Assembly: GCA_963719055.1 (NCBI GenBank)
Contig: CAVRAU010000023.1
Location: 62,001 to 126,000 of the forward strand
Source: CAXMQZ01 sp963719055
GTDB taxonomy: Bacteria > Acidobacteriota > Thermoanaerobaculia > Multivoradales > JAHEKO01
DNA: 64,000 nucleotides
Reading direction: 5' to 3'
The position numbers and the translations under genes were made by a program. Each line of letters starts with the position of its first letter. Within the stretch, counting starts at the first letter, position 1. Of this stretch, positions 59,515 through 64,000 are shown piece by piece. The notes under the pieces were generated by a model. The model ran no database searches, was not told where the DNA came from, and worked only from the letters and a program-made list of their open reading frames with translations.

Positions 59515-59955
59515 TCAAATACCCTTCTCGCTCAGATAAGAAAAGTCTTCGTCTGTAAACGGCTGCTCGGAGAAGCGGGCCTCGAGACGCTGGCGATTCC
59601 AGATCTCCATATGGTCGAGGCGAGTACTGACCACCACATCGCCGACCATCGCTGCGCTTTCGCGCAGCAGAGGCGGTATGACGACACGCCCCTGCCCGTC
59701 CAATTTCCCCTGCTGTCCGTAATAGCCAACTCGTTCGAGAAAGCGCTGCTTGGTTCGATCCGTCGACGGTAGAGCGGCCAGCCGGTCCTCGATTTCCTCC
59801 CAGACCGACAGCGGATACAGGAGAACGGAATCGCCGAGAATCGAGGTGATGAAGACCTCACGGCCATACCGCTCTTCCAGCTGCCGCCGAAAGCCCGTCG
59901 GTACTTTCAACCGACCCTTGTCGTCGATCTTTGTCGGTGCGCTTCCACGAAACAT
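59515..59955 (-). CDS. mraZ: Transcriptional regulator MraZ
   Basis: A 146-residue protein with two SpoVT/AbrB-like repeats: MFRGSAPTKIDDKGRLKVP-type first half and YGQQGKLDGQGRVVIPPLL second half. It heads the dcw cluster. MraZ binds TGG-containing direct repeats at its own promoter and controls mraZ-mraW transcription in other bacteria; such repeats are present upstream here. ATG 59953-59955 fits the conserved N-terminus; an in-frame start 45 bases upstream would place the promoter inside the gene. Confidence 0.94.
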   Translation of the reverse strand: MFRGSAPTKIDDKGRLKVPTGFRRQLEERYGREVFITSILGDSVLLYPLSVWEEIEDRLAALPSTDRTKQRFLERVGYYGQQGKLDGQGRVVIPPLLRESAAMVGDVVVSTRLDHMEIWNRQRLEARFSEQPFTDEDFSYLSEKGI

Positions 59956-59990
59956 TCTTCCCGTCCATTTCACGGGTAATTTCGGTGCGC

Positions 59991-60019
59991 AGTGTAGCAC
60001 CGCGCTCCACTTTTGTCCA
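59991..60019 (-). promoter_or_regulatory. Candidate sigma-70 promoter of the dcw cluster
   Basis: On the minus strand TGGACA (60019-60014) and TACACT (59996-59991) are separated by exactly 17 bases, with a TGC just before the -10 box (extended -10). Transcription would begin near 59985, leaving a leader of about 30 bases to the mraZ ATG. It is the only good promoter match seen upstream of mraZ. Confidence 0.6.
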
Positions 60020-60029
60020 TTTTAGTCCA
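60006..60029 (-). promoter_or_regulatory. Candidate MraZ operator: three TGGA repeats at 10-base spacing
   Basis: Minus-strand TGGA occurs at 60029-60026, 60019-60016 and 60009-60006, exactly one helical turn apart, with a TGCT at the next 10-base step. Known MraZ operators are three or four TGG-type direct repeats with 5-base spacers. The middle repeat is also the -35 box of the candidate promoter, so binding would block RNA polymerase. Confidence 0.6.
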
Positions 60030-60081
60030 CCATCGAGAGCAACAGTGGAAGAGCCTCTATTCCAGGCTTTTTCAGGGGGTG

Positions 60082-61281
60082 TTATCGGGAACGGTGGTCT
60101 TGGTCGAGAGGCGGTTCGTCTGGATCTTCCTTCGACTCGGGCTTGCCTACCTCCGGCAGAAGGTTGAAGGGCTCTTCGGTGGACTCTTCCGGCACTTCTT
60201 CCATCGCCTCCTCCGCCATCTCCTTGGTGATGAGGGGAGCGGTCAAGGCCATCTCCAGATCGTCGCTATCGGAGGCCATCTGCAACGAGGCACGAAATCC
60301 CACGGCGTCGGGTGGGGCATTGACCAACACGTAGGCGGCGGTCTCCAACTCTTCCAGGTACTCCTGCATCTCGGAAGCCAGCAGCCGCTCGCCTTCCGTT
60401 GCACGGATCTCCTGCTCCACGTCGGCAAACGGACGGAGGCGCGCCTCTTGGCGCTCCGTGACGACCAGAATGTGCAACCCACCCCGGCCATCTACCGGCA
60501 CACTCACTCCGCCAGCCTCCAGGTCCCATACCGCCTTCTCGAGATCCACGTCGAGGTCCCCGATCTCCACCCAACCCAGATCCACGGCGTTCGAAGTCAC
60601 GCCGCTCTCGACAAAGGGCTCCACTACCTGCCCGAGATCTTCTCCGCTTGCGACCTGCTGCCGGATTTCTTGAGCCCTCTGCTCCAATTCCTCGCCGGTG
60701 CGCTCGCTGGAAGATAGAACCACGACCTCCTGTAGCTGCAGACGCTCAGGCTCCTGGTAGTCCTCCAGATGGTTCTGGTAAAAGCGCCGCAGATCCTCCT
60801 CCTCCAGGGTGATCCGCGGATGGACCTCCTGGCCCATGAGTTTCTGGACCAGCAGCGTCTTGCTCATGGTCTCGCGGTACTGCTCCAGGGTCATGCCGGA
60901 CGATCGTAGCGCCTGCTCGAACTCCTCATCGGTTTCGATACCGAAGTTTTGTCGCGTGCCGGCAATCGCACGGTCCAAATCGGCGTCGGTGACCCTGATC
61001 CCCAACTGGTCGGCGCGCGAGAGCATCAGCATCTCCTCGAAGATGTCGTCCATCGTCGACACGCCCACATTGGCCAGCAGCCGTTGGCGCTGCTGGTCGG
61101 GAAGCGATTCGGCACCCTGGATCATGCGAATCTTCTCGGCTCGACGGCGCTGGTAGTCCCAGGTTGTCGAAATCCGCTCGTTGACCCGCAAGACGATTTC
61201 GTACGAATCCTGGGCGATCAGAAACGCCGGCAGGAGTATCAGGAATCCGAGGATGCCGCTAAGAGTTCTCATGAGTCTCAT
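60082..61281 (-). CDS. SurA-like periplasmic chaperone/peptidyl-prolyl isomerase
   Basis: About 399 residues. Signal peptide (LSGILGFLILLPAFLIAQ), SurA N-terminal domain (YEIVLRVNERISTTWDYQRR and VSTMDDIFEEMLMLSRADQLGIRV in outline), then one parvulin-like domain (LQLQEVVVLSSSER, VTSNAVDLGWVEIGDL, GGLHILVVTERQEAR), and a proline/glutamate-rich acidic tail of about 45 residues. It should escort outer-membrane proteins. The start is ambiguous between ATG 61281 and ATG 61272; both lie inside the 3' end of the upstream chaperone gene, which suggests coupling. The order mfd, PpiC-type lipoprotein, SurA suggests one operon. Confidence 0.8.
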   Translation of the reverse strand: MRLMRTLSGILGFLILLPAFLIAQDSYEIVLRVNERISTTWDYQRRRAEKIRMIQGAESLPDQQRQRLLANVGVSTMDDIFEEMLMLSRADQLGIRVTDADLDRAIAGTRQNFGIETDEEFEQALRSSGMTLEQYRETMSKTLLVQKLMGQEVHPRITLEEEDLRRFYQNHLEDYQEPERLQLQEVVVLSSSERTGEELEQRAQEIRQQVASGEDLGQVVEPFVESGVTSNAVDLGWVEIGDLDVDLEKAVWDLEAGGVSVPVDGRGGLHILVVTERQEARLRPFADVEQEIRATEGERLLASEMQEYLEELETAAYVLVNAPPDAVGFRASLQMASDSDDLEMALTAPLITKEMAEEAMEEVPEESTEEPFNLLPEVGKPESKEDPDEPPLDQDHRSR

Positions 61282-62116
61282 TCGATCTGTAGCTACCACG
61301 ATAGTTGAACGGAAGATTCCGCTCGAAAACTCGCACATTGTAGCGCTCGCGCGCCTCAGCGGCCAGCTGGATCAAGAACTCCTCGCGCTGACGCATCACC
61401 AGGTCTTCGCGAAGGCTCTCGGACACCTCCTCGAACGGGACGACGCCGGCGTCCAGGTGACGCACGACCTGGAACACGTGGAAGCCATAGTCGACAGGCA
61501 TCACCTCGCTGACCTCGCCCTCCTGCAGGTCGAACAGGACCTCGGCAAAAACCGGGGGCAACTCCTGGCGCGAGAACTCCCCCTCTTCGCCGACATGGGC
61601 CGCAGGGTCGTCGGAGAGCTCCGCTGCGATGGACTCGTACGGCGTGCCCACCGACCAGAGATCCCTGACCCGATCAGCCGTGACGCGATCGGTAAACAGG
61701 AGCTGACGTAGGAGGACCCTCTCGGGCAGATCGAAACGCGGCAGGTTCTGTCGATAGTAGCTGGCAACCGCCGCCGCGTCGAGCGCCGGGCTGTCGGCTG
61801 CCAGCAGCGCCTCGGCCGCCGCCAAGGCATCTGTCTTTTCGGCCAGCCCCAGTCGATCGACAGCCAGCCGAGCCAGCAACTGTTCATCCAGAAACTGATC
61901 GAGCAATGAGCTCAGCACGTCGCTACCCAGCCCACCAGCGCCAGCCACCGAATTGCGCTGCAAGAACTCCTCGAAGGCCTGATATGAAAGCGCCTGACCG
62001 TCGATCTCCGCAACCCGATCCGGTGGGGGTACCGAAGATCCGCAATCGGTGATCCACAGCGACATCACTACCAACAGACCAAGGGTCGCGACAGGAGAAT
62101 CTGCGCACCCGCTCAA
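61259..62116 (-). CDS. PpiC/parvulin-type chaperone, possible lipoprotein
   Basis: A 285-residue protein. The N-terminus (VATLGLLVVMSLWITDCGSS) resembles a lipoprotein signal, although an Asp before the Cys is unusual for a lipobox. A SurA_N-like region follows (VAEIDGQALSYQAFEEFLQR, SLLDQFLDEQLLARLAVDRLGL in outline) and a parvulin PPIase (VLLRQLLFTDR, GEFSRQELPPVFAEVLFDLQEGEVSEVMPVDYGFHVFQVV in outline). Its ATG overlaps the mfd stop by four bases. It probably works in the periplasm with the SurA-like protein that follows. Confidence 0.8.
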   Translation of the reverse strand: MSGCADSPVATLGLLVVMSLWITDCGSSVPPPDRVAEIDGQALSYQAFEEFLQRNSVAGAGGLGSDVLSSLLDQFLDEQLLARLAVDRLGLAEKTDALAAAEALLAADSPALDAAAVASYYRQNLPRFDLPERVLLRQLLFTDRVTADRVRDLWSVGTPYESIAAELSDDPAAHVGEEGEFSRQELPPVFAEVLFDLQEGEVSEVMPVDYGFHVFQVVRHLDAGVVPFEEVSESLREDLVMRQREEFLIQLAAEARERYNVRVFERNLPFNYRGSYRSNETHENS

Positions 62117-64000
62117 GGGTCGGCTTCCTGTGGCACCTGCAGCTGCTGCAGGACATCCTGCGCCTGCTCGCCGACCGGACGGTCCGCTTGGCGATCCACC
62201 GACAGGACCCCCGATGGGCTGAAACTCATGCCCGATCTCTCAGAGACGATCCTCACCAGATGGTCCACGTCGACCCGAGCATCGCGTCGCAATCGGAACT
62301 GCAGCTGGGTTCCGCTGAGCGAGATCGACTGGACTCTCAGCGCCTCTGCCTGCCGCTTGAGCGCCGCCATATTCAAGAGCTGATAGACCTGGGGCGGTGG
62401 CGGCCCGAATCGATCTCGCAGCTCGGCGATCATCTCCTCGTCGGCGACCTCGCCGGCACCGATGCGGCGATAGAGCTCCATGCGAAGATTGGCGTCGCCC
62501 AGATACTCTTCGGGTATGGCCGTGGGCAGCGGCAGATCGATAGCCACGGCAGGGGCTTCTTCGACGGTCTCTCCCCGCAGCTCTCGGACCGTGTCTTCAA
62601 GCATCCTGAGATAGGTCTCGATACCGACGGCCGCGATATGCCCGCTCTGCTCGGGACCCAGCAGATTGCCGGCACCCCGGATCTCCAGATCTCGCGCCGC
62701 GACCCTGAATCCGGCTCCCAGCTCCGTGAACTCCCGCAGGGCCCGCAGCCGTTTGCTGGCCTCCTCCGAGAGTACCCGATCGGTCGGTACCACCAGATAA
62801 CAGTAAGCCAGCTGATTGCTGCGTCCGACTCTGCCGCGCAGCTGATAGAGCTGTGCCAAACCGAAGCGCTCGGCACGGTACACGATAATCGTATTGACAT
62901 TGGGGATGTCGATCCCGTTCTCGATGATGGTGGTCGCCAGAAGTAGATCGAACTCCTTGTTCTTGAAGGCGTGCATCCGGGCGGCCAGCTCGTTTTCATC
63001 GAGCTGCCCATGGCCGATCGTCAGCTTGAGATCCGGCACGACCTCCTGCAGATAGGCCGCGAACTGCTCGATACCCTCGACCCGGTTGTAGACAAAGAAG
63101 ACCTGTCCCTGCCGCTCGCGCTCGAACTCGATCGCCTCCCGCAGGAGCTCGGCCGTGAGAGGAACAATCGCGGTCTCCACCGCCATGCGATCGCGAGGTG
63201 GAGTCTCGATCACCGACAGGTCCCGGACTCCGGCCAGCGACAGCTGCAAGGTGCGCGGCACTGGCGTGGCCGACATCGCCAAGACGTGGACGTTCTTCTT
63301 GAGCTCGCGCAACCTCTCCTTCTGGGCGACACCGAATCGTTGCTCCTCGTCGACGATGAGCAGCGCCAGATTCGGGATCTTCATGTCTCGACTCAGCAGC
63401 CGGTGGGTGCCGATGAGGATGTCCACCTTTGCCCGCCTCCAGCGCCTCCCTGATCTCGCGCACCTCGCGGGCGAGCGCCGCCGGGAGACCATTTCGATCC
63501 GCACGGGATGCCCGGCGAATCGACGCTGAAAGGTCTCCAGATGTTGATCCGCGAGAATGGTCGTGGGCGCCAGGACCGCCACCTGGAAACCGCTCTCCAC
63601 CACCTTGAAGGCGGCCCGCATGGCCACCTCGGTCTTGCCGAAACCCACATCGCCACAGAGCAGGCGATCCATGGGACGTTCCGATTCCAGATCCTCCTTG
63701 ATCGCCTGGATGACGGTCAGCTGATCCTCCGTCTCTTCGAAATCGAACGCGGCCTCGAACTGAGCCAGCAGATCGCTCTCGGGGCCCATGGAAGGGGCGG
63801 AGGCCAACTGCCTCTCGGCGTAGAGCCGCACCAGGTCGCTGGCGAGCTTCTGCATGCTCCGCTTGACCTTCTCTTTGGTGCGCACCCAGGAGCTGCCACC
63901 CAGACGATCCAACCGGGGTGAGACACCTTCGATCCCGCTGTAGCGTTGAATCTGATCGATGCGACTCAGGGGCAGCAACAGACGGCGGCCATCCGAATAG
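62113..64000 (-). CDS. mfd: Transcription-repair coupling factor Mfd, 5' part outside window, two frameshifts
   Basis: The frame is open to the window end, so only the C-terminal half (about 630 of roughly 1150 residues) is present. It starts in the RNA-polymerase-interaction domain (YSGIEGVSPRLDRLGGSSW in outline). The translocase follows: LLCGDVGFGKTEVAMRAA (Walker A), LLIVDEEQRFGV (DEEQ), LAMSATPVPRTLQLSL, TTIIENGIDIPNVNTII and QLRGRVGRS. The C-terminal TRCF domain includes IPEEYLGDANLRMELYRRI. Two opposite breaks near 63470 and 63425 garble about 15 residues, which should read near REIREALEAGK. Mfd removes stalled RNA polymerase and recruits UvrA. Confidence 0.94.
   Translation of the reverse strand, partial: YSDGRRLLLPLSRIDQIQRYSGIEGVSPRLDRLGGSSWVRTKEKVKRSMQKLASDLVRLYAERQLASAPSMGPESDLLAQFEAAFDFEETEDQLTVIQAIKEDLESERPMDRLLCGDVGFGKTEVAMRAAFKVVESGFQVAVLAPTTILADQHLETFQRRFAGHPVRIEMVSRRRSPARCARSGRRWRRAKVDILIGTHRLLSRDMKIPNLALLIVDEEQRFGVAQKERLRELKKNVHVLAMSATPVPRTLQLSLAGVRDLSVIETPPRDRMAVETAIVPLTAELLREAIEFERERQGQVFFVYNRVEGIEQFAAYLQEVVPDLKLTIGHGQLDENELAARMHAFKNKEFDLLLATTIIENGIDIPNVNTIIVYRAERFGLAQLYQLRGRVGRSNQLAYCYLVVPTDRVLSEEASKRLRALREFTELGAGFRVAARDLEIRGAGNLLGPEQSGHIAAVGIETYLRMLEDTVRELRGETVEEAPAVAIDLPLPTAIPEEYLGDANLRMELYRRIGAGEVADEEMIAELRDRFGPPPPQVYQLLNMAALKRQAEALRVQSISLSGTQLQFRLRRDARVDVDHLVRIVSERSGMSFSPSGVLSVDRQADRPVGEQAQDVLQQLQVPQEADP

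Noticed and set aside
60052..60068. A terminator between the SurA-like gene and mraZ (AGCCT stem, 7-base loop, AGGCT, then T-run)
   Set aside because: The T-run follows the stem only on the plus strand, while all nearby genes are on the minus strand, and the stem has just five pairs.

Overview
The window is about 64 kb of high-GC bacterial chromosome with a Gram-negative envelope: outer-membrane beta-barrels, SurA-type chaperones, a periplasmic lytic transglycosylase and a meso-DAP type MurE. Two tandem genes fuse a GWxTD-like domain to a VWFA-related domain, an architecture known mainly from Acidobacteriota. With the DUF5916 outer-membrane protein and the gene orders seen here, an uncultured Acidobacteriota (perhaps Thermoanaerobaculia) is the best guess. 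This rests on gene content only. No rRNA, tRNA, CRISPR array, insertion sequence or phage gene is visible.

Layout. 1-8.1 kb: end of an outer-membrane protein, then a PDZ/membrane/GAF/PAS histidine kinase with an NtrC-family regulator behind a candidate sigma-54 promoter, then a convergent DUF5916 gene. 8.4-15.7 kb: rpmE-prfA-prmC-murA-slt, interrupted by an opposed glycerate 2-kinase. 15.7-23.8 kb: a SurA N-terminal-domain protein, an NAD synthetase made as two overlapping genes, rsmI, a glycosyltransferase, and a nifS-mnmA-asnB operon. 23.9-35.7 kb: the tandem GWxTD/VWFA genes, maf, trmJ, a KDPG aldolase, an archaeal-type phosphoglycerate mutase, a macro-domain protein and argS. 36.4-43.3 kb: an eight-gene minus-strand operon with a coiled-coil protein, an SPFH/zinc-ribbon protein, three further zinc-ribbon proteins, a MoxR AAA+ ATPase, a TraB-like protein and an unrecognised protein; this is the most interesting accessory system here. 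43.4-60 kb: vanZ-like gene and a complete-looking dcw cluster (mraZ-rsmH-ftsL-PBP-murE-murF-mraY-murD-ftsW-murG-murC-ftsQ-ftsA-ftsZ) without murB or ddl. 60-64 kb: two SurA/PpiC chaperones and the 3' part of mfd.

More than 30 apparent frameshifts interrupt otherwise well conserved genes, including essential ones (ftsQ, murE, nadE, mfd). They look like single-base indels left in the assembly rather than pseudogenes, so broken genes are given here as one feature each with the approximate breakpoints.

Functional links: the dcw genes, murA, slt and the chaperones build and maintain the envelope; NifS supplies sulfur to MnmA for tRNA thiolation; RF1, PrmC, L31, RsmI, TrmJ and ArgS serve translation; glycerate 2-kinase, KDPG aldolase and ApgM could form part of an Entner-Doudoroff-type route.
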